Source: Fortiea contorta PCC 7126 (lineage in GTDB: Bacteria > Cyanobacteriota > Cyanobacteriia > Cyanobacteriales > Nostocaceae). From it: a stretch of 64,000 nt of DNA. The position numbers and the translations under genes are program-made. The stretch lies in NCBI RefSeq assembly GCF_000332295.1, contig NZ_KB235930.1:1059895-1123894 (forward strand). Reading direction: 5' to 3'. Every line of letters begins with the position of its first letter. Positions within the stretch are counted from its first letter, which is position 1. Of this stretch, positions 34,113-43,087 are shown one piece after another. A model generated the notes under the pieces. That model saw only the letters and a program-made list of their open reading frames with translations. It searched no databases and was not told the DNA's origin.

Positions 34113-34841
34113 CTAGGCTTCTGGCTCAATCCCCAGCGCTCGTAATTGTGCGGCTAGTCGTTCAGCGCGTTGTCGCTCCTGTTCAGCGCGTTGTCGTTCC
34201 TGCGCTGCTAGTTCCGCACCCCACAGTAACAGGTTTCCTTGTTCATCCCACCACCGCAACCAGTTTCCTGTGCGGTTTTCGCGGCTACCATGCCATACTC
34301 CTAGGTGAAGATTGATCTGGGGTATCCAATAAAGCTGGTTTGCATCTGGCTGGGTCAATGCGTATCTTTCTGTTTCTTGTAAGCAATACATCTCGCAATT
34401 GCCGCTATCAGGTTCAAAGATGATGTAGTTTGGTATTTTGAGGATGCGCTCGTAGAAAAACCATTTACCGGGGGGGTATGTGGGTTTAACCGAATATTCA
34501 GAACCTTCTTGATCAGAAACGAATTCCATCACAATTACGGGAATATCGCCTTGTAGTTGCGGGGTATAACTACGTGTTACTTCTGCTCTCTCAACTTTAA
34601 TTTCTGGAATATACGCCCAATCTGGAGCTTTGATGACCATTTTGCCGTTGAGTGTGGCACAAATCCCATAATTGGTGGGTGTGAGACTATTTGCCGTAAC
34701 TTTACCAGCTAATTGTAAGGTTTCTGTGAGTGCTGCCGCTAAGGCTGGTTGGTTGATGTTGTCCACTGGGTCATCTGGTAATTTGTAATCATCGGGGAGT
34801 TTTTCCCAAGTGATTTGGTAGTCTTGGGTGAGGGCAATCAT
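34113..34841 (-). CDS. Uma2 family protein with coiled-coil tail
   Basis: 242 residues. The Uma2 core (PVIVMEFVSDQEGSEYSV, FYERILKIPNYIIFEP, ENRTGNWLRWWDEQGNLLLW) is followed by a charged coiled coil made of ERQRAEQ-type heptads and the stereotyped end LRALGIEPEA. Encoded by short 21-bp direct repeats. Function unknown; it starts 30 bp after radA on the same strand. Confidence 0.83.
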   Translation of the reverse strand: MIALTQDYQITWEKLPDDYKLPDDPVDNINQPALAAALTETLQLAGKVTANSLTPTNYGICATLNGKMVIKAPDWAYIPEIKVERAEVTRSYTPQLQGDIPVIVMEFVSDQEGSEYSVKPTYPPGKWFFYERILKIPNYIIFEPDSGNCEMYCLQETERYALTQPDANQLYWIPQINLHLGVWHGSRENRTGNWLRWWDEQGNLLLWGAELAAQERQRAEQERQRAERLAAQLRALGIEPEA

Positions 34842-34871
34842 GGCGCTTCTCCTTGATTTACGAGGGGAAAA

Positions 34872-36398
34872 TTACTCATCTTCGTCTGGTGCTAAATCTT
34901 CGGCTGTTAGTTCTTGATGAGGTATGGCGGCAATAATTGCGTCTATGACCTTCGATACTGGTAAAATCTCAATATTAAGATCGGGGAATTTTTGTCCTTT
35001 GGGGACGATCGCTCTTTTAAATCCCAGTTTAGCTGCTTCCTTCAATCGCAGTTCCATCTGGGAAACTGATCGCACCTGTCCTCCCAACCCAACTTCCCCA
35101 ATCAACACCGTACCTGGGTCAACAATGCGATCGCGGAAACTGGCGACGATAGCGATGGCAATTCCTAAGTCTACCGCTGGTTCAGCAACATTCAACCCCC
35201 CAGCAGAAGCGACATAAGAATCCAACTTAGACATGGGAATTCCCACCCGCTTTTCTAACACGGCGAGAATCTGCACCAAGCGGTTATAATCTATACCTGT
35301 TCCCGCGCGACGGGGAGAAGGGTAACTGGTAGGACTGACTAAGGCTTGTAACTCAACCACAATGGGACGAGTTCCCTCACAAGCAACGACAATTGCTGTT
35401 CCCGGAGCCGGATCATCACGATTCCCCAAAAATAACTCTGAAGGATTGGGAACTTCACGTAATCCATTGGACACCATTTCAAAAATTCCAATTTCGTGGG
35501 TGGCGCCAAAGCGGTTTTTTACCGTCCGTAATAACCGATGAGAAGCAAAGCGATCGCCTTCAAAATACAACACCGTATCAACTAAATGCTCTAAAACTTT
35601 CGGCCCAGCGATCGCGCCTTCTTTGGTAACATGTCCTACTATTAACATAGTGATGTCTTCATGCTTTGCCACCTTCATCAGCGCCGCTGTGCATTCCCGC
35701 ACCTGAGCCACAGAACCTGGTGCAGAAGTAAGTCCAGGGAAAAACACGGTTTGAATACTATCAATCACCGCCACATTTGGTCTGAGAGAGTCTATTTCTC
35801 GCAGAATCTCTTCTAAATCTGTTTCTGGTAAAACATACAAGTCAGCACCAACGCTATCAGGGTCAATTTCTTGAGGAGTCTCTGCAGCGACTAACTGTTC
35901 CACTTGCTCAACAGCACCCACCGGATCAGATACTCCCAAGCGGGATGCTCGCAACTTAATTTGTTGTCCCGATTCTTCCCCTGATATGTAGAGGATACGA
36001 TATCTTTGTGCTAACTGATTTGATACTTGTAGCAGCAGCGTAGATTTACCGATACCTGGATCGCCACCAATTAATACCATCGAGCCAGGAACCACACCAC
36101 CACCCAACACCCTGTCTAATTCTCCATAACCAGACTCCCAGCGTGTGACTTGACGCTCGGTAATTTGTTCAAATGTTAAGGAAGCTCTGGCTTTTGCTGG
36201 TTTATGATGAGATTTACCATTGGTAGGTGCTGATTGCCAACCACTGACACCTCCTCGACTAGGTATATCTACCGCAGATTGAATGGAAAATTGTTCCTCT
36301 AATGAATTGTAGGTACCACAAGCGGGGCATTTACCGAACCATTGGGGAGATTCGGCGCCACATTCGTTACAAATATAAAAGGTTTTCGACTTTGCCAT
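34872..36398 (-). CDS. radA: DNA repair protein RadA
   Basis: A RecA-like ATPase that helps branch migration in recombination. 508 residues: a C4 zinc finger (CNECGAESPQWFGKCPACG), Walker A GGDPGIGKST, the KNRFG motif and a C-terminal Lon-protease-like domain (SAGGLNVAEPAVDLGIAIAI). The ATG at 36398 begins the zinc finger directly. Leads a probable two-gene unit with the downstream Uma2 gene. Confidence 0.96.
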   Translation of the reverse strand: MAKSKTFYICNECGAESPQWFGKCPACGTYNSLEEQFSIQSAVDIPSRGGVSGWQSAPTNGKSHHKPAKARASLTFEQITERQVTRWESGYGELDRVLGGGVVPGSMVLIGGDPGIGKSTLLLQVSNQLAQRYRILYISGEESGQQIKLRASRLGVSDPVGAVEQVEQLVAAETPQEIDPDSVGADLYVLPETDLEEILREIDSLRPNVAVIDSIQTVFFPGLTSAPGSVAQVRECTAALMKVAKHEDITMLIVGHVTKEGAIAGPKVLEHLVDTVLYFEGDRFASHRLLRTVKNRFGATHEIGIFEMVSNGLREVPNPSELFLGNRDDPAPGTAIVVACEGTRPIVVELQALVSPTSYPSPRRAGTGIDYNRLVQILAVLEKRVGIPMSKLDSYVASAGGLNVAEPAVDLGIAIAIVASFRDRIVDPGTVLIGEVGLGGQVRSVSQMELRLKEAAKLGFKRAIVPKGQKFPDLNIEILPVSKVIDAIIAAIPHQELTAEDLAPDEDE

Positions 36399-36737
36399 TC
36401 TTAAATCTTATTAAATAATTTTAATTTTTACTTAATTTTTGCAGAAACCTAAAGTCTAATAATAGTAATAGTTACAGCTTTTTCCAATAAGTTGATGGAA
36501 TGATATCTTAATATTATGGTATTAAAAATTAATCATCAAAAAAAGGAAACAGAGAATAGGGAAAAGGAAACAGTTTTGGCAACTTCGAGTTAGAGCCGGG
36601 AGTCACAGACCCCTAATTCTATAAGTAGCAGGTTTTGGGTGGGGTATAAATAATCCCCTTTGCCAAGACCCTGTTGTTAGTTACCCGTTGAGAGTTCCCT
36701 CTTTAAGAGAAATTTTAGTTAAGGAGCATAGAAAAAC
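36399..36737. other. Divergent intergenic region between radA and rpaB
   Basis: About 340 bp, AT-rich on the radA side. It contains an AGGAAACAGAGAATAGGGAAAA run of short purine repeats (about 36542-36572). No NtcA box was seen; one GTTACA half of a possible HLR1 site occurs near 36471 without a clear partner. Confidence 0.4.
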
Positions 36738-37466
36738 TTGGAAAGTCATAAAGAAAAAATCCTGGTAGTAGACGACGAAGCCAGCATTCGCCGGATTTTG
36801 GAAACGCGCCTTTCCATGATTGGCTATGATGTTGTGACTGCTGGCGATGGTGAAGAAGCTTTAGAAACTTTTCGCAAAGCTGATCCTGACCTTGTAGTTT
36901 TGGATGTCATGATGCCAAAGCTGGATGGTTACGGTGTGTGTCAAGAGTTACGTAAAGAGTCTGATGTCCCAATTATTATGCTAACAGCCTTAGGGGATGT
37001 AGCTGATCGCATCACCGGATTAGAATTGGGCGCTGATGACTATGTAGTCAAGCCGTTCTCCCCCAAAGAGCTAGAAGCCCGCATTCGTTCGGTATTACGC
37101 CGAGTTGATAAAATCGGCGCTTCTGGTATTCCCAGTTCCGGAGTGATTCATGTCGGGAATATCAAAATTGACACGAATAAGCGCCAAGTCTACAAAGGTG
37201 ACGAGCGCATTCGCCTCACGGGTATGGAATTTAGCCTGCTAGAGTTACTGGTAAGTCGCTCTGGAGAAGCTTTTTCCCGTTCAGAAATTTTACAAGAAGT
37301 CTGGGGTTATACACCAGAACGCCATGTCGATACTCGCGTAGTCGATGTTCATATCTCCCGCTTACGCGCCAAGTTGGAAGACGACCCTAGTAATCCAGAA
37401 TTAATCTTGACAGCGCGGGGTACTGGTTATTTGTTTCAACGGATAATTGAGCCTGGGGAGGAGTGA
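36738..37466 (+). CDS. rpaB: Response regulator RpaB (OmpR family)
   Basis: The essential cyanobacterial regulator that binds HLR1 sites and controls high-light and photosystem genes, with the kinase Hik33/NblS as partner. 242 residues: receiver domain with D12, D13, the phosphoacceptor D56 (VVLDVMMP) and K106, and a winged-helix DNA-binding domain (RLTGMEFSLLELLVSRSGE, VVDVHISRLRAKL). TTG start, with AAGGAG 13-18 bp upstream. The kinase is not in the window. Confidence 0.94.
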   Translation: MESHKEKILVVDDEASIRRILETRLSMIGYDVVTAGDGEEALETFRKADPDLVVLDVMMPKLDGYGVCQELRKESDVPIIMLTALGDVADRITGLELGADDYVVKPFSPKELEARIRSVLRRVDKIGASGIPSSGVIHVGNIKIDTNKRQVYKGDERIRLTGMEFSLLELLVSRSGEAFSRSEILQEVWGYTPERHVDTRVVDVHISRLRAKLEDDPSNPELILTARGTGYLFQRIIEPGEE

Positions 37467-37492
37467 ATAGATGCAGGAGTAACAAATAAGCA

Positions 37493-38146
37493 ATGACAAA
37501 ATCTGATTCTAATGTAGTTTTACGGCGTCTGCCGATTGTTGTTGGCTCTTTGGGCGCTGTACTGCTGTTAATTAACCGCTTTTTGACACCAGAACTTACA
37601 GAATCCCAAGCGCGAGGGGATGTGGTGGGCGTAATTTTAAGCGCGGTGCTCATTTTAACAGGTTTAATTTGGCAGCAAGTACAGCCGCGATCGCCTGACG
37701 TTGTGCAACTAATTGGAGAAGAAGGTTTTGTCTTAGCCGCAGATTTACCAGCAGCCGTGAAAACAGAATTAGCCTGGGCATCTCATTTATTATTGACTAA
37801 TACAGTCACGCGATCGCTTGTAGTTTTTTATCAAGGTAAAGTTTTGTTGCGTCGCGGTATTCTGGGTGGTAAATCTGAAGTTACACCAGGAGCAATCTTA
37901 AAAAGAGTCCTAGAAAAACAACAAGCAATTTATTTAGTAGCGCTGAAAGTATATCCAGGACGAATTGAATTTGATTATTTACCAGAGAACACTCAAGGTG
38001 TGATTTGTCAACCAATTGGCGACAAAGGAGTTCTGATTTTAGGCGCCAATGCTCCCCGCAGTTACACCAAACAGGATGAAAATTGGATTGCGGGGATAGC
38101 TGATAAATTAGCAGTTACACTCCAAAATTTGGAGTCGGAAAATTAA
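37493..38146 (+). CDS. Cofactor assembly of complex C subunit B-like protein
   Basis: 217 residues with two N-terminal membrane helices (LPIVVGSLGAVLLLINRFL; VVGVILSAVLILTGLIW) and a soluble C-terminal domain (LVVFYQGKVLLRRGILGG, WIAGIADKLAVTLQNLE). This matches the CCB2/CCB4-like proteins that attach heme c(i) to cytochrome b6. It follows rpaB by 26 bp and precedes a DUF456 gene by 19 bp. Family assignment is from recall of the pattern. Confidence 0.7.
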   Translation: MTKSDSNVVLRRLPIVVGSLGAVLLLINRFLTPELTESQARGDVVGVILSAVLILTGLIWQQVQPRSPDVVQLIGEEGFVLAADLPAAVKTELAWASHLLLTNTVTRSLVVFYQGKVLLRRGILGGKSEVTPGAILKRVLEKQQAIYLVALKVYPGRIEFDYLPENTQGVICQPIGDKGVLILGANAPRSYTKQDENWIAGIADKLAVTLQNLESEN

Positions 38147-38165
38147 AAATTACGAATTACGAATT

Positions 38166-38693
38166 ATGCAAATTCTCTATTTGTTAATCATCGCCCTCAT
38201 GATTGTAGGTATTATTGGGGCTGTGGTTCCAGCTATCCCTGGAACCAGTTTAATTTTAATTGGCGTGATTATTTGGGGAGTTGTTAGCGGTTCTTTCGCA
38301 GCTATCAAAACACCACTAATAGTCACAGTTATAGTTTTACTTTTGAGTATTGGAGTCGATTTTTTAGCCGGCTATTTGGGAGCAAAACAAGCCGGTGCTA
38401 GCAAATGGGGACAAATAGGTGCTGTTGTGGGGTTGGTGTTAGGATTTTTCGGGTTATTACCAGCTTTACCTTTTGGCGGGCCTTTACTAGGCATTTTATT
38501 AGGGCCGCTTTTAGGAGCAATTATAGGTGAGTACCTCTACCAAAAGCAAATACAATTAGCAGTGAAGGCGGGTATTGGAATTGTAGTTGGTACCTTAATT
38601 GGAAATTTAATTCAGGGTTTATTCGCTATCTCAGCAGTTGCAGTTTTTATCCTCACAACTTGGCCACAAGTATATGGGCCATTCATTAAATAA
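38166..38693 (+). CDS. DUF456 family membrane protein
   Basis: 175 residues, almost all hydrophobic, with about five to six membrane segments and glycine/proline-rich loops (GAVVPAIPGTSLILIG; LPALPFGGPLLGILLGPLLGA) that are typical of DUF456. Function unknown. Probably last gene of the rpaB-CCB-DUF456 unit. Confidence 0.82.
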   Translation: MQILYLLIIALMIVGIIGAVVPAIPGTSLILIGVIIWGVVSGSFAAIKTPLIVTVIVLLLSIGVDFLAGYLGAKQAGASKWGQIGAVVGLVLGFFGLLPALPFGGPLLGILLGPLLGAIIGEYLYQKQIQLAVKAGIGIVVGTLIGNLIQGLFAISAVAVFILTTWPQVYGPFIK

Positions 38694-38776
38694 AAAAATT
38701 AAGCTGGTGTGAGGCTTTTTGACGTTGACGCCAGCCAAACACACTAGCTCTGGTTATTCTTTGGGAAAGAGTAGCC

Positions 38777-39439
38777 TTATACTGATTGCAGAGCTTGTTG
38801 AGCTTCCCTAGCGATCGCTTCTACTTCATCATCAACCAAAGTTTGTAATATGGACTGAGCATCCACACCACCCAAACGGCTCAAAGCTTGAACAACTCGA
38901 TAGCGGACTTGCCAATCAGAATTAGTAGCATAGGAAGATAGTAGCGGTACAGCCTGTAAATCGCCTAAATCTCCCAAAGAACTAATCGCTGCAGTTTGGA
39001 TTAACTCATTATCAGAACTAAGAGCCTCACGGAGCAATTCAAAGCCTCGCGGATCACCCAATTCCCCCAGGGTAGCAATAATACTGAATTTTACTAACCA
39101 TTCTGGGGTGGTTTCATAAAGCTGCTGCAAATCCTCAAAAGCTGTGTGTAATTTGAGGGCGCCGATACAGTCTGCTGCTGCTGCTTGGACGTCAGGCTCA
39201 GGATCGCTCAAAGAATCCCGCAGCATATCTAAAGATAATTGTAAATCTTGTGTGCCCAGTATATCAAGCTGACTTACCGCTGAGTAACGGACGCGGGAAT
39301 TACTATCACCAATAGCACTTTGAATCAGTTCAAAGCCAATAGCCGGGTCTAATTGACGAATTTGATTCACCGCCCGCAAGCGATCGCCTAAATCCTCTGA
39401 ACTCAGCAATTGCTTAACAGACTCAGGAGTAATGCTCAT
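38777..39439 (-). CDS. HEAT-repeat protein, NblB-like
   Basis: 220 residues made of about six HEAT/PBS-lyase-type helical repeats (SNSRVRYSAVSQLDILG, EPDVQAAAADCIGAL, NELIQTAAISSLGDLGD, DWQVRYRVVQALSRLGG). It resembles NblB, which takes part in phycobilisome breakdown during nutrient starvation, and lies close to sigD as I recall for nblB in Anabaena. HEAT repeats are generic, so the functional label is tentative. Confidence 0.7.
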   Translation of the reverse strand: MSITPESVKQLLSSEDLGDRLRAVNQIRQLDPAIGFELIQSAIGDSNSRVRYSAVSQLDILGTQDLQLSLDMLRDSLSDPEPDVQAAAADCIGALKLHTAFEDLQQLYETTPEWLVKFSIIATLGELGDPRGFELLREALSSDNELIQTAAISSLGDLGDLQAVPLLSSYATNSDWQVRYRVVQALSRLGGVDAQSILQTLVDDEVEAIAREAQQALQSV

Positions 39440-39498
39440 TTACTAATCCTATATTTTCAAAGGTGTGAAAAACAGTGAGTTATGAAACTGACAAATGA

Positions 39499-39963
39499 CT
39501 AATCTTGCTCCGCAGCCATTGCACGTACAATATCACCACGAGTGAGGATACCAATTACCTGACCCGCGCTGTCAAGTACTGGTAGACGATGAACACTGCG
39601 ATCGTGCATAATTTTGGCAGCTTCCCTAATACTTTTATTGGGAGAAATGGTGATAGGATTTTTGCTCATCACCTCTCCGACCGTTTGTCCTAGCGCCTTA
39701 TGCAGATCGCGATCGTAATCAGCCGGATTTTGTAAATAGATGACGCTATCGAGAAACATGATGTATGCAGGCGGAGTCACACCCGTTTGTTGCCACATCA
39801 AGTCAGTTTCTGAGATAATACCTACCAGTTGCCCGTTCTCATCCACAACAGGTAGCCCACTAATCCGTCGTTCAGCCAAAATCTGGATAGCTGTTTTCAA
39901 AGGCGTTTGCGCTTGGACAACAACTGGCTCATGGCTCATCACATCGGCAACAGTTTTAGGCAT
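39499..39963 (-). CDS. CBS-domain pair protein
   Basis: 154 residues consisting of two CBS domains (about 1-60 and 90-150) that together bind adenine nucleotides: VADVMSHEPVVVQ...RRISGLPVVDENGQLVGIISETDL and VGEVMSKNPITIS...RSVHRLPVLDSAGQVIGILTRGDI. No catalytic domain, so it is likely a stand-alone sensor or adaptor. It is 59 bp upstream of the HEAT gene on the same strand. Confidence 0.9.
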   Translation of the reverse strand: MPKTVADVMSHEPVVVQAQTPLKTAIQILAERRISGLPVVDENGQLVGIISETDLMWQQTGVTPPAYIMFLDSVIYLQNPADYDRDLHKALGQTVGEVMSKNPITISPNKSIREAAKIMHDRSVHRLPVLDSAGQVIGILTRGDIVRAMAAEQD

Positions 39964-40057
39964 TTGCTTACTGACACCTCTGAATCAAAGTCCCTGAAAT
40001 TATTGTAGAAAATTGCCAGTCATAACTTGACACAGTTCATACATTGTTACTTGGGCG

Positions 40058-40486
40058 CTAGTTATTTGTTATTTTCTCCGTCTCCTTCAAAGCGGCGATA
40101 ATTTCCACATTGGCTTCTGGAAATGCATATTTTTCTAATTCAGTCAAGTGTACCCAGCGAATTTCATCACATTCTATTGCTTGGGGAATACCTGTAAGGT
40201 GACGACAGTGATGGACTGTCAAGGTAACTCGCAAATGAGTATAGGTGTGGTCAATAGTGATCAGATGTTTTCCCACTTCGATTCCTATTCCCAATTCTTC
40301 ATAAATCTCCCGCTGAATACACTCCTCGATGGTTTCACCAAGCTCGATTTTACCTCCGGGAAACTCCCACAAACCGCCCATTGTTCCTTGTGGGAGACGC
40401 CGATCAATTAATATTTGCTGTTGTTCATTCCAAATCACAGCCACACCAATAATTTTATGGGGAATCAAAGAATTAATTTCACTCAT
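40058..40486 (-). CDS. mutT: 8-oxo-dGTP diphosphatase (MutT type)
   Basis: 142 residues with the Nudix box GGKIELGETIEECIQREIYEE (19 key positions intact) and the MutT-like WEFPGG. Removes oxidised guanine nucleotides. Start at the ATG at 40486 (MSEINSLI); the frame is open 33 codons further upstream, but that part is encoded by GGGAACAG repeats and is unlikely to be translated. Confidence 0.85.
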   Translation of the reverse strand: MSEINSLIPHKIIGVAVIWNEQQQILIDRRLPQGTMGGLWEFPGGKIELGETIEECIQREIYEELGIGIEVGKHLITIDHTYTHLRVTLTVHHCRHLTGIPQAIECDEIRWVHLTELEKYAFPEANVEIIAALKETEKITNN

Positions 40487-40508
40487 GATTGCTGGTTGAA
40501 AAACATTA

Positions 40509-40648
40509 GACTTCTTGCAGAAGTCGGGAACAGGGAACGGGGAACAGAGAACGGGGAACAGAGAGCAGAAAAGGTACTTTTGCAAGAGGTTTATTATTTT
40601 TGTACCTCTCGTTAATCAAATACCCGACTTCCTTGAAGAGGTCGGGTA
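40509..40648. repeat. Cluster of dispersed palindromes and GGGAACAG repeats
   Basis: GACTTC-TTGCA-GAAGTC (40509-40525), a run of GGGAACAG/GGGAACGG units (about 40526-40566) and the related hairpin TACCCGAC...GTCGGGTA (40621-40648). These are typical intergenic repeats of filamentous cyanobacteria; none contains a gene. The rest of 40487-40835 shows nothing else. Confidence 0.75.
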
Positions 40649-40835
40649 TGTTAATGCTGATCATAAGACCGCTATATTCTTAACTTATCAGGAGATGAAC
40701 GCAATTAAATATAAGAAATTTGCTAATTTTAGGTAAGGGGAAGGAGATTTTCAGGATTTCGCAGGAGTTCAACTGTGAATGTTAACAAGCATCAGCTTTC
40801 GCAGATTAAATCTCCAATTCCAACTTTTCTCGTCT

Positions 40836-41180
40836 CTACTCGGTTTCTTCGGTGTGGGTTTCTGTTCCTTGCAGAGCTATTTCAAAATCCATTCTTTGTT
40901 CAGCATTCCGCAAGAAATAACCGCTAATCATCGCTGAAGCTAGGAGTCTACCCAAACTTTCTCTGCTGGTGGTGACGGTGACGCCGAAGTGTTCAGATGG
41001 TAAATTTCCCAAAAGTCCGACAATGTTGCGCTCCATGACTTGGAAAACTTCGGCTGAAGCAGGTTTAGACAAGTGAGTGACAGTCTCTGGACTTAAAGAT
41101 TTCACATATTGCCAGAGTAAGTTGCTGGTTTCTGACTCACCATTAAAAAATTCTGAGACTTTGTTAGATGGATTATTCAT
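40836..41180 (-). CDS. DUF760 family protein
   Basis: 114 residues from the ATG at 41180, preferred over the ATG at 41219 because GAGG lies just upstream. The DUF760 pattern is visible (LLWQYVKSLSPETVTHLSKP, VMERNIVGLLGNLPSEHFGV, LGRLLASAMISGYFLRNAEQR; first 20 residues of the last: LGRLLASAMISGYFLRNAEQ). The family is restricted mainly to cyanobacteria and plastids; no role is firmly known. Confidence 0.82.
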   Translation of the reverse strand: MNNPSNKVSEFFNGESETSNLLWQYVKSLSPETVTHLSKPASAEVFQVMERNIVGLLGNLPSEHFGVTVTTSRESLGRLLASAMISGYFLRNAEQRMDFEIALQGTETHTEETE

Positions 41181-41409
41181 GTCTGCCTCTTGTACTACTA
41201 TTACCGACGGTGTTGACAAATTCCAGTTTTAGATAAGAGTTAGCTTGTTATTTGCTTTCCTACTCAATAATCTAACAAGCCAATCCTTCATCAGGAGTGA
41301 GTGTAACCGTACTCACAGCAGCGTATTTTCTCACCAGTTGGTTGGTTGGTTAGTTCTTCGTCAACAAAAGACATATCCAGAGCTTAATAGTGCGCTGCTG
41401 AAGACGATT

Positions 41410-41439
41410 GTAGAGACGTTGCTTTTGCTTCGTCTCTAC
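41410..41439. repeat. GTAGAGACG...CGTCTCTAC dispersed palindrome, copy 2
   Basis: Arms GTAGAGACG (41410-41418) and CGTCTCTAC (41431-41439). It lies 27 bp past the sigD stop on the sigD strand and may work as its transcript-end hairpin, although no T-run follows. Confidence 0.75.
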
Positions 41440-41465
41440 GTTCATTTGCGGATATGTCAATCAAA

Positions 41466-42434
41466 CTAACTTGCCAAATATTCATCTATGTTGGCTTTGG
41501 ATTTACGGAGTTTTGTGAGGGCTTCTCGTTCGATTTGTCGGACTCGTTCGCGGCTAATGTTGAGGATTTCACCAATCCTCGCTAGCGTGAGAGCTTGTCC
41601 ATCCATTAACCCAAAGCGGAGGGTGATTACTTCCTTTTGTTGTGGGGTAAGTTCTGCCATTAAGCGCTCTAAGTCGTAGGAAAGGGAAGATTGCATCACA
41701 AATTCTTCGGGAGATACTCCCGGATCTTCCAACATTTCGCCGAGTTCGGTGTCGTAGTTGTCTCCTAGTCGTAAGTCTAAAGATAGGGGTAGACGCGCTT
41801 TTTCTAGATATTCTCGCACTTGTTTGGGAGTCAGTTCGAGTTCTTGAGCTAGTTCGGCGGCGCTGGGGGCGCGTCCTAGTTTTTGGGATAATTGGCGCTG
41901 GGCTTTTTTAATTTTGTTGAGTTTTTCGGTGATGTGTATGGGTAGGCGAATGGTGCGCGCTTTTTCAGCGATCGCCCGTGTGATTGCTTGTCTAATCCAC
42001 CAATAAGCATAGGTAGAAAATCTATAGCCTTTGGTGGGGTCAAACTTTTCTACACCCCGCTGCATCCCGATACTACCTTCTTGAATCAAGTCTAGTAAAT
42101 CAACGTTGCGCTTAATATACTTTTTGGCAACGGATACTACTAGTCGCAAGTTGGCTTCTACCATTTTGCGCTTGGCAATTTCACCTTCGGCGATCGCTCG
42201 GTTTAATTCTGCCAATTCTAGGTTGGCAGCTTTTGCCCACTGTTCTAAGGTTGGTTGATGACCTAACTGGTTGGCAAGAAACTCCCTCACCTCGTACAAG
42301 GCTGTGACACGTTGTACCTGTTTGCCATAAAAAATCTCCTCTTCGTGGGTTAAGAGTGGCACACGGCCAATCTCACGCAGGTAAGTCCGCACGAGGTCTG
42401 TGGCTGTCTGGGCGGTCTTCATGGCGCTACTCAT
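41466..42434 (-). CDS. sigD: Group 2 sigma-70 factor, probably SigD
   Basis: 322 residues of the non-essential RpoD-like class: region 1.2 ([20 protein letters not shown]), region 2 ([50 protein letters not shown]), region 3 ([15 protein letters not shown]) and region 4 helix-turn-helix ([18 protein letters not shown]). The letter D rests on its position next to carB and dps, as I recall for alr3810 in Anabaena; SigB, SigC and SigE are close paralogues. Group 2 factors adjust transcription in stress and light changes. Confidence 0.85.
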   Translation of the reverse strand: MSSAMKTAQTATDLVRTYLREIGRVPLLTHEEEIFYGKQVQRVTALYEVREFLANQLGHQPTLEQWAKAANLELAELNRAIAEGEIAKRKMVEANLRLVVSVAKKYIKRNVDLLDLIQEGSIGMQRGVEKFDPTKGYRFSTYAYWWIRQAITRAIAEKARTIRLPIHITEKLNKIKKAQRQLSQKLGRAPSAAELAQELELTPKQVREYLEKARLPLSLDLRLGDNYDTELGEMLEDPGVSPEEFVMQSSLSYDLERLMAELTPQQKEVITLRFGLMDGQALTLARIGEILNISRERVRQIEREALTKLRKSKANIDEYLAS

Positions 42435-42912
42435 TAGGTAATTATAAATTTGACGAGGGGCATTAACTCACTAATAGCTGCTGTGCACTAGTGTTACCCA
42501 GTTTGCCTGGGAACTGATGCCGCATTTTGTAATTTACGCGACTGAAAAATTCTGTCGCTCATAGTTATTCAATTTAGGCTCCTAACTGATTGAATTTACA
42601 GCTAGTTACCTTGTCTTACAAGTATCTACGGTTAGATATCAGGTAGCGAGTCGAACATTTTCTAGATCTCTCATTATTAATAATTGTAACATTTATGAGA
42701 AGAGTTTGATCATCTTCCATACTAGAATTTCGGGACTGTTAGCGCTGATTTTAGGCTGCTATTACCTAAACTTGCCTTGATTAGAGGTTGACATCAATCT
42801 ATCTCTGGATAGAGATAGTTTTCTCATATTTCTCTAATTAACTCAACGATAAGCATAATCATTCTTTTGTAACATTTGCTGTATTCTTCTTGTAGTTATC
42901 GGCGGATATAGC
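42435..42912. other. Upstream region of sigD
   Basis: About 480 bp without a protein frame, AT-rich toward 42900. It should carry the sigD promoter and leader; no specific operator was recognised. Confidence 0.4.
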
Positions 42913-43080
42913 AGGGAATAGGGAATAGGGAGTGTGGGGAGTGTGGGGGGTGTGGGAGGTGTGGGAGGTGTGGGAGGAAGGAGAATATAGGAAGCGAAAG
43001 CACAAATTCTTTTTCACCCCATCACCCCATCACCCCATCACCCCATCACCCCACACCTCTCACACTCTCTCATCCCTAAC
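42913..43080 (+). repeat. 9-mer/core composite repeat, copy D
   Basis: GGGAATAGGGAATAGGG, then G-rich 9-mers (GTGGGAGGT), a diverged core with AAGCGAAAGCACAAATTC (about 42961-43018), and a C-rich arm of CATCACCC repeats ending in CACACTCTC. It abuts the carB stop codon (43088). Confidence 0.85.
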
Positions 43081-43087
43081 CCCTCAG

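Noticed and set aside
36465-36480. HLR1 site upstream of rpaB
   Set aside because: Only one GTTACA half-site is visible; the required direct repeat is missing.
40487-40585. N-terminal extension of MutT
   Set aside because: Encoded by GGGAACAG-type repeats and outside the family fold; the ATG at 40486 fits.
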